From the NCBI GenBank assembly GCA_945869735.1, contig CAMBPQ010000025.1, positions 1-40,818 of the forward strand: a stretch of DNA of 40,818 nt, in the 5' to 3' direction. Shown here one piece after another: positions 31,212 through 40,032 of this stretch (positions are counted from its first letter, which is position 1; every line of letters begins with the position of its first letter). The translations under genes were made by a program, and so were the position numbers. The notes below the pieces were generated by a model. It worked only from the letters and a program-made list of their open reading frames with translations, did not search any database and was not told the DNA's origin. This stretch comes from Planctomicrobium piriforme. GTDB lineage: Bacteria; Planctomycetota; Planctomycetia; Pirellulales; UBA1268.

Positions 31212-33107
31212 CTATCCCGCCGGCTTGGTGAGCGTGGCCTCGATTCCGGCGACGGCGGCTGTTGCCTCGGACTCGACGCCGGGCAGCGCGACGGCCTCCT
31301 TCGCCACGGCGAGCGTGGCGGCACTGGGATAGCGGACGAGGATTTTGATCACTGCCTTCCGGTCGGCTGGTTCGCCCGCTGCCGCGAGTGCCTTGCGACA
31401 CATCTCGGCCCGCTCGCCGTCGGGGAGCACGAACTGCCTGGCGATCCGGACGTAGCCCTTGAGGGCGCGGCCGCGGAACGCTCCGGAGGCATCGGACGTC
31501 GCGAGGTCGAGAAGCACGGGGGCAGCATCGGCCGTCATCCATTTGCCGAGCAGTCGCGTGGCCGTGTCCTGAAGTTCCACATCGCCCGACTTCGCCGCGG
31601 CGCCGACGGCCGCGAGTGCGCGGGCGCCCCCTACGTCGCCGAGTATCTCGAGCAGGACCGCCTTCGGCGCACCTGCAGCAGCCACCGCCGCGGTAATCTT
31701 TTCCGCGCAGGCGTCGCGATCGGCCATCCGTACGGCGGCCTCCTTGAGAGCGGCTGTGGCTGCAACACCCTCCGCTTCGTCGAGGGGCGCGGCGACCTTC
31801 CTCACCAAGACGTCGAGATTCGGCAGGTCGACGATCGCACCAAGGGCCTCGATCGCCGCCAGTCGCACGGCCGCGTCGCCGTGATCCACCAAGAGTACGA
31901 CGTCGGCCACCACTCCGATCCGCCGGTCGCCGACCAGGCTCACGAGCGTCGGCAGCGTGGTGGGATTGGCCGCCTTCAACCGCGTTATGATTTCGCGGTC
32001 GACCGCCTCCCCGGGCAGCACGCCAATCGCCTCACGGGCGGCGACGGCGAACTCTGGCTCGGGATCGGCCGCGATCGTGAGCAGTCGGGGCACCACCGCG
32101 GCATCGCCCACCCAGCCCAGCGCTCGGATCGCCGCGAGGCGGATCGGCTTTGCTCCCGCGGCCGCTGCATCCAGCATGGCCAACTGCACCACCTTGCCGG
32201 CACCGTCGCTGTTGCGATCGGCGAGCACGTCGATCATGAGCATCGCCCGTTCCGCACCCACCTCCGTGGGCTTCGCCGCCACCACTTCGCGGACCAGCGC
32301 CAGGTCCACGGCTTCGGCTAGCGTGGCGTCACGGCGGCCCGGGATTCCCACTTCCCGGGCCGTAAACAGCGCCATGTTGAAGAGCCGTTTCGACGGCGAC
32401 CTGAGGAGTTCGACGAGCAGGGGAATGCCCTCCCCGCCGCGGGCAAGCACCGCGAACCTCGCCCCCTCGGCCTGCCGCTGCTCCGATACGGCGGCGGTCC
32501 GAACCGCATCGGCGAGCGCCACGGCCTCGGTTCGCAGTCCGGCGGCAAGCAGTCCTTCGGCGCAGATCACGCACGCCTCCGCGACGGCGTCGCGGTCCGG
32601 CGTGCCGGTCGCCAGCGCCCGTGTCAGCCGCGCGGCCGACTCCGGCGTGCCGATTTTTCCCAGCGCGGCCGCGGCCGCAGTCGCTACGGCCGGATCGGTG
32701 TCGGCAAGCCTTTTGCCGAGCAGGCCGACCGCGGCCGCGTCACCTCGCACTCCGATCGAGTTGATCACACCGACGAGTAGTCGGCCGGCGAGCGACTCCG
32801 ACGCGTTCCGCAGGGCCGCATCCGCCTCGGGCCCCGGAATCGGCTCGAGGGCGATTCGCGCCCACGAGGCCAGCCGTTCGTTGCCGAGAAGTGCGGCGAG
32901 ATCGCCGACCGCGGCCGGCGAGCCGTAGATAGCGAGCAATTTGCAGGTGATGGCCTTCTCCGACTCCGGCGTCTCGGAACGGAGCACGGCGAGCAGTTCC
33001 TGCTCCCTGCTCTGAGTTGTCGCCACATCCTGCGACCGCGCGAAAGCCGCACCTCCGAGCAGGACGGCCGCCATCGCCAACCCGACCAGTTTTCGCTCAC
33101 GTCGCAT
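31212..33107 (-). CDS. exported HEAT-repeat protein
   Basis: A 631-residue protein with a signal peptide (MRRERKLVGLAMAAVLLGGA, cut near AFARSQD). The mature part is an array of ~30-residue helical HEAT/PBS-like repeats, for example DPAVATAAAAALGKIGTPES, KPIRLAAIRALGWVGDAAVV, DAAVRLAAIEALGAIVDLPN and AVLLEILGDVGGARALAAVG. Such solenoids serve protein binding; no enzyme motif is seen. The ATG at 33107 lies 2 bases after the stop of the Gfo/Idh/MocA gene; an in-frame ATG at 33122 would overlap it. Pairing of HEAT-repeat and Gfo/Idh/MocA genes is common in planctomycete carbohydrate loci (recalled), so the pair is likely an operon. Confidence 0.83.
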   Translation of the reverse strand: MRRERKLVGLAMAAVLLGGAAFARSQDVATTQSREQELLAVLRSETPESEKAITCKLLAIYGSPAAVGDLAALLGNERLASWARIALEPIPGPEADAALRNASESLAGRLLVGVINSIGVRGDAAAVGLLGKRLADTDPAVATAAAAALGKIGTPESAARLTRALATGTPDRDAVAEACVICAEGLLAAGLRTEAVALADAVRTAAVSEQRQAEGARFAVLARGGEGIPLLVELLRSPSKRLFNMALFTAREVGIPGRRDATLAEAVDLALVREVVAAKPTEVGAERAMLMIDVLADRNSDGAGKVVQLAMLDAAAAGAKPIRLAAIRALGWVGDAAVVPRLLTIAADPEPEFAVAAREAIGVLPGEAVDREIITRLKAANPTTLPTLVSLVGDRRIGVVADVVLLVDHGDAAVRLAAIEALGAIVDLPNLDVLVRKVAAPLDEAEGVAATAALKEAAVRMADRDACAEKITAAVAAAGAPKAVLLEILGDVGGARALAAVGAAAKSGDVELQDTATRLLGKWMTADAAPVLLDLATSDASGAFRGRALKGYVRIARQFVLPDGERAEMCRKALAAAGEPADRKAVIKILVRYPSAATLAVAKEAVALPGVESEATAAVAGIEATLTKPAG

Positions 33108-33109
33108 CG

Positions 33110-34399
33110 TCAGAGTCTCCATGGTTCACGCAGCGCCTCCGACCTCAGCCGGTTGGCTTGGTCGTCATCGATAAACCGCCACGTCTCGGTGTCGAGTTTC
33201 ACCGGTCTCCCGAGGAACAGGGCGATATTGGTGGCATGACAGGCGATGTGCGCGTTGCAGGCGGCGTCGGCGTTGCCCTTGGGCTTGCCTCTCGTCCGGC
33301 AGCAGTCGAGGAAGTCACGGACGTGGAACGTCGCGGGGTAGCCGCCGATCTCAGCGACTTTTCTCCCGGCCATGAGCTCGGGCGAACTGAGCACGATCTT
33401 GCCGCTGTCGCCCGCTTCGACCCAGCCGGTCTCACCTTCGAAGCGGACCGGGCACGATCCCAAGGGAATCCAGCCCTGCTCGCGGAAGACGAGTTCCGTG
33501 CCGTTGGCATACCGGCAGACGATCTCACCGTTGACCGGCGGGGCGTAGTCGACCGGCGGCGGACAGTCGTCGACCGCCCATTGGCAGAGGTCGACGCAAT
33601 GCGAGCCCCACTCGAGCACGCCTCCGCCGACGAGCCCGCCCCCCTTCTCGAAGTTAAAGCCGTCCTCGAGGGTCTTGGCATGGAACGGCCGCCAGGCGGC
33701 AGGGCCCAGGTACATGTCCCAGTCGGCCACGGCGGAATCTGGGGCCGGATCCTCAGGCAGCCAGCCGCTGGTCATGGCCCGCATCCCGGCGGGGTGCGCG
33801 TAGATCCGCTTCACCGCGCCGAGCCGGCCCGTCCGGGCCAGTTCGCAGGCGAACGCGAAGTGCGGCAGGTTCCGCCGCTGTGTCCCCGCCTGGAAGACCG
33901 TACCGCACCGCCGCATCGTGTCGCGGAGGACGAGACTCTCGGCGATGTTCTTGGTGCAGGGCTTCTCACAGTAGATGTCCTTGCCGGCCTTCGCGGCGAG
34001 CATCGCCATCAGGCCGTGCCAGTTGGGCCCGGTGGCGATCAGCACGGCGTCGATGTCGGCTTGGTCGAGGAGCTCGTGAAAATCTTGATACGTGTGGCAG
34101 TCGGCGGTGCCATGGTGCTTGTCGACGATCCCCTTGACCGCAGCGCGACGGTTTGCCTTGACGTCGCAGACGGCGACGAACTGCACGTCGGGCTGCTGGA
34201 GAAAACAGCCGAGGTCGTATTCACCCCGGCGGCCGATGCCGATGCCACCGACGCGAATCCGCTCACTCGGCGGCACCGCACCGTCGAGGCCCAAGGCCGA
34301 GGAGGGGATCACGACAGGGGCGACCGCGGCGGCGGCACCCGCGGCAAGTCCGCGCCCGAGAAACGCCCGCCGACGCAACTGGTTATTCGAAGCCTGCAT
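33110..34399 (-). CDS. Tat-exported Gfo/Idh/MocA family oxidoreductase
   Basis: A 429-residue NAD(P)-dependent oxidoreductase. The N-terminus LRRRAFLGRGLAAGAAAAVA is a twin-arginine signal, so it is exported folded with its cofactor. The Rossmann half has IRVGGIGIGRRGEYDLG and VCDVKANRR, then IATGPNWHGLMAMLAAKAGK and CEKP, the conserved lysine motif. The C-terminal half (GGGLVGGGVLEWGSHCVDLC) forms the substrate domain with a conserved HC.D region. It probably acts on a sugar or inositol derivative in the periplasm. The ATG at 34399 follows GGAGGG. The HEAT-repeat gene follows 2 bases later. Confidence 0.93.
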   Translation of the reverse strand: MQASNNQLRRRAFLGRGLAAGAAAAVAPVVIPSSALGLDGAVPPSERIRVGGIGIGRRGEYDLGCFLQQPDVQFVAVCDVKANRRAAVKGIVDKHHGTADCHTYQDFHELLDQADIDAVLIATGPNWHGLMAMLAAKAGKDIYCEKPCTKNIAESLVLRDTMRRCGTVFQAGTQRRNLPHFAFACELARTGRLGAVKRIYAHPAGMRAMTSGWLPEDPAPDSAVADWDMYLGPAAWRPFHAKTLEDGFNFEKGGGLVGGGVLEWGSHCVDLCQWAVDDCPPPVDYAPPVNGEIVCRYANGTELVFREQGWIPLGSCPVRFEGETGWVEAGDSGKIVLSSPELMAGRKVAEIGGYPATFHVRDFLDCCRTRGKPKGNADAACNAHIACHATNIALFLGRPVKLDTETWRFIDDDQANRLRSEALREPWRL

Positions 34400-34721
34400 G
34401 AATCCCTCCAGCGAAAACGGCCCGGGTCATCCTGCAATTCATTCAGTAGTGTATTCCCGATCGCCACCGCCTGCACAGTGTCCGCGAGCATGTTCGTGCC
34501 CTTTGCAGACGGGTCAAAACTCTGCTCGACGTTTCCGCACGGTCGCTGACGGGCCACGTGGCGTGTTTTGGGTGATCCATCGGCCGTCACTGCTGAGGGG
34601 ACTTTCCTCACGTGTGGGTGCAGAAGCTCATGGACGGTCGGCCTCCGCTTCGGCGCCGCGTTCATACCAATCCATCAGCGGCACCCGCAGGCGGAGCTTG
34701 TCGCCATCCGCTAGCGGTCGC

Positions 34722-34930
34722 AGGACAAGCTCGACCAGGTCAGGAATGCCTACGATGTCGAGCGCCGGTACACCGACTACGCCACGATGTCGATTGGGCG
34801 CTCGAGGTGGGTAAGCACGTGATGTGCACGGTGCCGATGGCGGCGAGTGTCGACGACTGCCGCAGAATCGTCGGACTGTCGGTAAAGACCGGCCTGAAGT
34901 ACCTGTTGGCCGAGACGGTGGTCTACGCCC
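34722..34930 (+). pseudogene. Gfo/Idh/MocA oxidoreductase fragment
   Basis: One frame gives DKLDQVRNAYDVERRYTDYA. A shifted frame joined at ~34795 gives DWALEVGKHVMCTVPMAASV, DDCRRIVGLSVKTGL and YLLAETVVYA, which correspond to consecutive parts of the N-terminal half of Gfo/Idh/MocA proteins with the middle deleted. It is on the opposite strand from, and not a simple duplicate of, the intact gene at 33.1-34.4 kb. The interval 34400-34721 contains the promoter side of that gene and nothing else recognised. Confidence 0.55.
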
Positions 34931-34938
34931 CGCCTCCC

Positions 34939-34993
34939 GGCAGGAAGCCCCAAGCGTGAGCATGGGGAATCCGTCCGCCACCCCGACCCGCGC
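34939..34993 (+). repeat. REP-like repeat, copy e
   Basis: CAGGAAGCCCCAAGCGTGAG then CATGGGGAAT and GCCACCCCGACCCGCGCC. It caps the 3' end of the oxidoreductase fossil. Confidence 0.65.
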
Positions 34994-35094
34994 CTCGCAC
35001 AATCGTGAGGTCACGTTGCGTCAGGATCTGGAACGAGCGGTGCTGAAAAACGAGAAAGAAACTCGGAAAAGCGCTGATTTACTCCGATTCATCT

Positions 35095-35513
35095 TTTCTC
35101 AAAAGCGCTCTGCCCGAACTCAAGACCACCAATCGGATCGTTCCCAAGTCATCACTCCACTTGAGGAATTGACAGGAAAGTTCGAGTTGATCGTCGAAGA
35201 ACTATGGTTTGGAGAAGATCAAGACGATCGGCGATGCGCTGATGGCGGCCAGCGGCCTCGTTTCCGGTGCGACCCGATCATGTTTTGCGAACCGTGCAAT
35301 GCAGATTTGCGATGCTCAAGGCCCCCTCATCGCTGGCCGTCCAGTGGAACCTTCGCATGGGAGTCCATGCCGGCCCGGTGGTCGCGGGGAAGCTCGGTAG
35401 AAAAAAATAGGTACGACGTCTGGGGAAAAACCGTCAACACTGCCTCGCAGATCGAGTCGGCAGCCCCGCCGGGATCCGTTGCCGTCAGTCACGCCGCGTG
35501 GACCGAGTGGTGA
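35095..35513 (+). pseudogene. class III adenylate/guanylate cyclase, broken
   Basis: Segments in changing frames follow the order of a cyclase catalytic domain: ELKTTNRIVPK, LEELTGKFELIVEEL, EKIKTIGDALMAASGLVSG, LRMGVHAGPVVAGKLGRKK and YDVWGKTVNTASQIESAAPP, ending SVAVSHAAWTEW before a TGA. At least three frameshifts and a deletion (the first metal-binding region is missing) make it inactive. An upstream coiled-coil-like stretch (35020-35090) may belong to it. Base composition is lower in G+C than in the neighbours. Confidence 0.65.
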
Positions 35514-35691
35514 AGCCCGCTTGCTGTGCGGCCGATCATGCATGGATCACGGCTTGCGGCGTAAAAGTGGTCTTCAGGATTCACCAACTATCGCATGCTT
35601 ACGTACCGCCGGATTGGTCCGCGACTTGATTGACTCCGCTGGTGGCATCGACTTCAACGACGACTTCTCCAATATCTGTCGTTCTCACACA

Positions 35692-35850
35692 TTCCACGGT
35701 TTGGCCAACATGCTGGTGCGCGAAGTGATGAATTTGAACGCCGTCCGGATTTCGCTGAACTCCACCATGCGCCAGGCCGCCGATTTGCTCTGCAATACGC
35801 AGACAAGCGACCTCATGGCCGTGGCTCAGGGAAAGCGTCGTATCAGGGAA
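35692..35850 (+). pseudogene. CBS-domain protein fragment
   Basis: HGLANMLVREVMNLNAVRIS followed by STMRQAADLLCNTQTSDLMA is the first half of a CBS motif (usually VRDVMNPNVVTISP..ATLREAADLL..). The second half is lost after VAQGKRRIRE. No other domain is attached. Confidence 0.5.
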
Positions 35851-36007
35851 CGAAAATCACTGGACGACGAGAGGCGGGACGATCAGGCAGGTGCGGCGCG
35901 GTGCCAGACCCCGTAGAAACACCGCCGAAATAGGACCGGCTCAATACTGGTGCCGATGGCGGTCGACATGAGTGCTGAACTGAGGTCGGCATGGGTAGTG
36001 ATCTCAA

Positions 36008-36138
36008 TGCTGCCGCCGGTCTCTCCCGCCCGCAAACCGCCCACCGACTGGGCCGAACTCGTCCAGATACATGACGAACGCGACGTGACTCAGGCGTCGC
36101 CCGACGAGTTCCCCGTGATCGACATCCACAGCCTGTGA
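36008..36138 (+). pseudogene. IS91-type transposase tail fragment (intact tail frame)
   Basis: Reads PPVSPARKPPTDWAELVQIH, DERDVTQASPDEFPVIDIHSL and a stop, in one frame without interruption. It shows what the frameshifted tails of copies A and B encoded. No head or catalytic region accompanies it. The ~180 bases after it, up to the methyltransferase stop at 36322, contain nothing recognised. Confidence 0.5.
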
Positions 36139-36321
36139 CGGGTTCCTCCAGGCAAAGGCCGCATCCAGCCTGACCAGCCCCGGCTCTTGCTTCGAGCGTT
36201 GCTCTCCGCCCAGCCGAGGCTTGCCGAAGTGCTGTTGGCCAACCTTTCCTTCGCGCCTCATACTCCGTAGGCGGCACCGGTGAAGCGAGCCGATCGTGAG
36301 CCCGGCAACGAGCCGCGGGGA

Positions 36322-37044
36322 TTACCGGCTGGCGCGGCAGGTTGCGTAGAGGAAATAGGCCGCCTCGTCCGGCCGTCGGCTGCTTGTCTCCCTTTCGCTC
36401 GTCACGCTGATCTCACCAAAGCCCGCCGCCTCGAGCAGGCCCACGAGTTCGTCCGCCGTGAAGTGGTGGGTCATGTAGAGGACCTCGCCACGCACGTCCC
36501 GCGAGTAATAGCTGTGGTATTCACCCGTCAGATGAACGTCTTCGGCGTACAGCCGGGCATACCCTGCGTTGATCGTGTCGGACACTCCTGAGGCCGACAC
36601 CGCAAGCCACCCGCCAGGACGGAGGTTGTCGTGCACGTGCCGCAGAAGATTCACCCGATGACGGGGAGCGCCGATGATCGAGATCACAAGTTGGCAGACG
36701 ACGATATCGAACGGGCCGGCGTCGAGCCGGGGGGATTGATCTGCGGCAAAGTCAGCCTCCTCGAACCGCAGCCAGTGGTCCGCGGTGTCGGCTGGCGTGG
36801 CCAGGCTTCGGGCGGCGCGAATTGCAGCCGGGCTGATATCGACGCCCAGCACGGAGAATCCCTGCCCCTGCATCCGTCTGCTCAGTCGCCCACCACCGCA
36901 CCCGACATCGAGTAGCGTGAGTGGCTTATCCGGGGTGGCCTGCCGTAGCGCCTCTAGGAATGTATCGAGATGGGGAGTCGATTCCTTGGTCGGAATCGAC
37001 TCGGCCTCGAATCGCCGCCAGTCCTCCGGTGCGTCGGGCGTCAT
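36322..37044 (-). CDS. class I SAM-dependent methyltransferase
   Basis: A 240-residue cytoplasmic enzyme. Motif I is LLDVGCGGGRLSRRM at about 43-57, the acidic end of strand 2 is VLGVDISPAAIRAARSLA, then FEEADFAAD and FDIVVCQLVISIIGAPRHRV. After the motif III region LRPGGWLAVSASGVSDTI it has a distinctive HSYYSRDVRGEVLYMTHHFT, followed by LLEAAGFGEISVTSE. The fold is clear but the acceptor is not; the tyrosine-rich segment may be substrate-specific. It is isolated, with IS debris on one side and a REP-like copy on the other. Confidence 0.85.
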   Translation of the reverse strand: MTPDAPEDWRRFEAESIPTKESTPHLDTFLEALRQATPDKPLTLLDVGCGGGRLSRRMQGQGFSVLGVDISPAAIRAARSLATPADTADHWLRFEEADFAADQSPRLDAGPFDIVVCQLVISIIGAPRHRVNLLRHVHDNLRPGGWLAVSASGVSDTINAGYARLYAEDVHLTGEYHSYYSRDVRGEVLYMTHHFTADELVGLLEAAGFGEISVTSERETSSRRPDEAAYFLYATCRASR

Positions 37045-37228
37045 TGGGATATGGGAATCAAGGGGACCACTTTCTGGCAGGGAGTCGATCGCAGGGAGAC
37101 GATACCTCTATCGGGAACCAACCAGGAAACTCTTGGAGCGCGGATTGGAAATGGTATCGAGGAAGGCCCCTGACACGCGCCGGCACCAGCGGCAGCAGCG
37201 ATCACGAGGATATTTCTAACTTGAATAA

Positions 37229-37285
37229 AAACCCCAAGCGCGAGCGCGGGGAATCCGCTCGCTACCACAATCCGCTCCGCACCAC
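37229..37285 (+). repeat. REP-like repeat, copy f
   Basis: AACCCCAAGCGCGAGCGCGG then GGAATCCGCTCGCTACCACA and ATCCGCTCC. It lies in the 386-bp gap between the methyltransferase and PEP-CTERM genes, just before a short IS91-type tail trace (37290-37325) encoding PTD.GELVQA. Nothing else was recognised in the gap, which must hold the PEP-CTERM promoter. Confidence 0.6.
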
Positions 37286-37430
37286 CCCCGCGCCCACGGA
37301 CTGAGGCGAGCTCGTGCAGGCCCTGCTCTCCAAGGATTATCCGCGTTGGGATGCAAGCGTATAAACTCAATCCGAAATAGACCCCGACAAGAGCACCACC
37401 CACAAACTTTCCAATGAGTGAAATCACATT

Positions 37431-38336
37431 ATGAGCTCGATTCAAGCCAACGTCTCGCGCATTCTGATCGGTATGCTGCTCGCCTCGTCGTGCAGCGGAC
37501 TAATTGCGGAGTCATTCTCCCTCTCCGTTGATTCCAAGGCCAATCTCTACGCGGCTGGCCAGACCCAGACGCCGCTCGTGGGTGGTGGCACGCTCCCATC
37601 CTCGGTCGTGCTACCCCCGGGAAACGGCCGGGTGCTCAGCTTGACGAGCGTGTCGGGCACGGTTTCGTACAACGACGTCGATGCTCCGCCCATCTACCTC
37701 GGACAGTACAACGGGCCGGATGGCGGCGCGGTGAACTTCCAAGACGCAAACTGGCCCAACAACTATCTGACAACATCGGGCACGCCCGGCCTGCTTCCTT
37801 CCTCGGCCGCGGGTGCGGCCACGACCTTCTACATGGACATGGCGAGCGCCGGTGGAGTGTCTGGGATGCTGCTCTACGAATCCGTTGCGGCCGCCCGTCG
37901 GGTGATGTTTTTGTCGGGTGTTTTCACGTCGGGAAGCGTGCCGCAATCACCGGCGCCCTCGATCCTCAACTTCAGCAGTAGCTTCGGCAGCAACCCGCTC
38001 TCCACATCGTTTACGCAACTCTCCCCGCTCCTGAATCAGTCGTTCTTCATCGGCGACGGACTCACCGGGACGGGCACTGGCGCGACACAGTCATTCTTCG
38101 TCCCCAATGGAGCCACCCACCTCTATCTCGGCATCGTCGACGGCAGCTACTTTGTCGGTGCTCCGGACTACTATGACAACAACAGCGGCAGCTTTTCTGT
38201 GCAAGGAGTGGTCGCCGTGCCTGAGCCGGCAACATGGTTCGCTCTGGCGACGGCTGCTGGAGCCGCCATCATCCCAGGGTGCCGACGGTGGCGGCGTGCC
38301 CGTGACCCAGTCAGGTCGCCGAGTCGTTTCTGGTGA
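37431..38336 (+). CDS. PEP-CTERM sorting-domain protein
   Basis: A 301-residue secreted protein. A signal peptide (ILIGMLLASSCSGLIAES) is followed by a Ser/Gly/Thr-rich, low-charge beta-type domain with no enzyme motif (for example TQLSPLLNQSFFIGDGLTG and HLYLGIVDGSYFVGAPDYY). The C-terminus VPEPATWFALATAAGAA then a hydrophobic helix and a basic tail (CRRWRRARD) is the tripartite PEP-CTERM signal, recognised by an exosortase and linked to surface display with exopolysaccharide. No exosortase is in the window. Some 10 residues after the basic cluster extend beyond the usual end, perhaps after loss of the original stop. Confidence 0.85.
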   Translation: MSSIQANVSRILIGMLLASSCSGLIAESFSLSVDSKANLYAAGQTQTPLVGGGTLPSSVVLPPGNGRVLSLTSVSGTVSYNDVDAPPIYLGQYNGPDGGAVNFQDANWPNNYLTTSGTPGLLPSSAAGAATTFYMDMASAGGVSGMLLYESVAAARRVMFLSGVFTSGSVPQSPAPSILNFSSSFGSNPLSTSFTQLSPLLNQSFFIGDGLTGTGTGATQSFFVPNGATHLYLGIVDGSYFVGAPDYYDNNSGSFSVQGVVAVPEPATWFALATAAGAAIIPGCRRWRRARDPVRSPSRFW

Positions 38337-38572
38337 GGCGACTTTCCAGAGAGAACCGCAACAGCCCTCACGGTCGGCAGATCACTGCGCCGCGGCGTTA
38401 GGGCGCGGATCTATTCGCCGCAGGTTCGTGTGCCAAGGCCCGGAGAAACTGCCGTGGGGCATGGTTTGCGGAGGGAAGTCGCGGGCGAAAGCATTGACAA
38501 CCCCGGGAATCCACCCCTACCACGTTCATCGTATGGCGTGTCGCTCCGACCGTAATCCGCCCCCCCTCGGTG

Positions 38573-39235
38573 CCGAAGCGGTGGCGGGTCTTTCTCACCG
38601 ACCGACCCCGAGCCGTCGCCTCGCTCACGAAGATCTTCCTGGCCGAGATCGAGCGGTTTCTGCTCGCGGCGGCAGGCGGGAACCCTGCTGCCGAGACGCC
38701 GAGAGCTTCCCGCCCGCGACTCGGCGGCATCTCATTCCTGCACCGCTTCGGCTCGGCGCTGAACCATCACGTGCGCCTGCACGCGTGCGTGACCGACGGC
38801 GTCTTCGTGCCGGCTGCTGCCGCACCGGCGTGTGACGCCCCGCCGGCGTTCATCCAAGCGCGGCCGGTCACTCAAGTCCACCTGGCCGCGCTCACCGAGC
38901 GGGTACGGCGCCGCGTGGTCCGGTGGTTCAGGCTCAACCGCCTGCTCGACGCCGCTGCCGCTGCCAACATGCTCGCCTGGGAGAACAGCGGGTTTTCAAT
39001 CGATGCTTTTCGTCCGGATCACGCTCCTCGACCGCGATGTGCCGAGCTATTTTCGAAGTCTCGACCACTTGCTGAGATACTGTGCACGGCCTCCCTTTGC
39101 GCTGGAACGGCTCTCCGTGATCCGCGGCCCGCCCACCGATTGCGGCGAGCTCGTGCAGATGCATGATGAGCGCGGCGTTTTTCAGGCGACGGAGAGACGA
39201 GCTGCCCGTGATCGACATCCACAGCCTCTGAGCCG
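38573..39235 (+). pseudogene. IS91-family (Y2) transposase, degraded copy B
   Basis: Better preserved than copy A. KRWRVFLTDRPRAV, LTKIFLAEIERFLLAAAGG, ISFLHRFGSALNHHVRLHAC, VTDGVFVPAAA and NSGFSIDA are in one frame. After a frameshift near 39003 comes VRITLLDRD and HLLRYCARPPFALERLS. The catalytic C-terminal third is deleted: ALERLSVI is joined directly to the tail RGPPTDCGELVQMHDERGVF, which is frameshifted and ends ELPVIDIHSL (stop ~39232). The upstream 38337-38572 interval was not recognised. Confidence 0.72.
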
Positions 39236-39384
39236 TGCCGGGCTTGAGGTCACGACGAAGCGCCCAGCCGGCCGGACTCGGAGAGACTCCGCGCTGACGC
39301 CAGAAAAATGCCACTCAAGGGAGGAAGACGGCCGCTCCGGGAAACGTTTTCTGGGATCTCCAAGACGGGACCAACCGGCTCCAC

Positions 39385-39448
39385 GCGGCTCACGAGTCGT
39401 TCAGCAGTCCGGCCATGCTTGTGGAAGTGCCATTGGCCGGCCTATCCT
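39385..39448 (+). repeat. IS-associated 62-bp repeat with GGAAGTGCC box, copy 3
   Basis: GCGGCTCACGAGTCGTTC, GTCCGGCCATG and GGAAGTGCCATTGGCC..CTATCC. It lies ~150 bases downstream of the IS91-type tail, like copies 1 and 2, so it is probably part of the IS right end. A six-codon frame follows it and means little. Confidence 0.5.
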
Positions 39449-39619
39449 TTTCATCATGACACTGCGCGCATCATGACTCTCTACGGCATGGCCGAAACCG
39501 GGCGTGCGTCGAGGCCGCATCTGGTCGATGGAGCGGGTTTGTTCGATTGCCGTCGAGCTGGTACGAAGCTCTACAAGCGTCCAATTCACTTCCTTGTCGT
39601 TCTCTGTCAGGGCGATCCC

Positions 39620-39840
39620 GTAGCCACGGTGCTTTTCGAAGACCAGGTCGAAATCCCGGGCAACGTGGCGACGCTCACAGCCTTTCGACACTGGTCGCTC
39701 TCCGAATCGTTTCCGAAGCGGGGGCGTATCGACTGGGTTAGGCTCACACCGAAAGCTGGGGGTGAGGCCAACCGTTTTGTCGAGCTCGAAGGGGGGCCGG
39801 AACTGGTGGTCGAGATCGTCAGCGATGCGGCGCTCACAGC
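39620..39840 (+). pseudogene. Uma2-family (restriction endonuclease fold) protein, internally deleted
   Basis: ATVLFEDQVEIPGNVATLTA, FRHWSLSESFPKRGRIDWV and, after a loss of ~50-60 residues, FVELEGGPELVVEIVSDAAL follow the order of planctomycete Uma2 proteins (DUF820). The expected start codon reads GTA. The C-terminal third is absent. The function of intact members is uncertain. Confidence 0.55.
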
Positions 39841-39997
39841 ACGTGGATGTCGATCACCGGTGTCGGACGCAAGGCACCGAAGCCCCGGGACCGGCGGACT
39901 GGGAGACGGTCTGCGCCGAGGTGAGAAAATCGCCCTCGCAGGGCGTGAGTGGCGTTTCGAGGAACCGCCTCCGGACGCCCAGGCCGCTCCTCCCGGG

Positions 39998-40031
39998 TAA
40001 AAGGTGTCTGCCACGTGGCTGACACCTTTTA
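39998..40031. terminator. perfect inverted repeat, bidirectional terminator or REP
   Basis: TAAAAGGTGTC at 39998-40008 pairs perfectly over 11 bp with GACACCTTTTA at 40021-40031. The loop contains its own palindrome GCCACGTGGC. It starts one base beyond the TSUP stop codon. Read on the minus strand the stem ends in a CCTTTTA run, so it can terminate that transcript. It also resembles widely dispersed AAAGGTGTC..GACACCTTT palindromes, of which this is the only copy noticed here. Confidence 0.65.
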
Positions 40032-40032
40032 C

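Noticed and set aside
34628-34740. Minus-strand frame reading DKLRLRVPLMDWYE near the oxidoreductase fossil
   Set aside because: It looks mildly like the end of a glycoside-active protein, but it is short and overlaps the better-supported Gfo/Idh/MocA fragment on the other strand.
37041-37445. 134-codon minus-strand frame with one hydrophobic stretch
   Set aside because: It covers a REP-like repeat, an IS trace and the promoter region of the PEP-CTERM gene; no family resemblance or good start signal.
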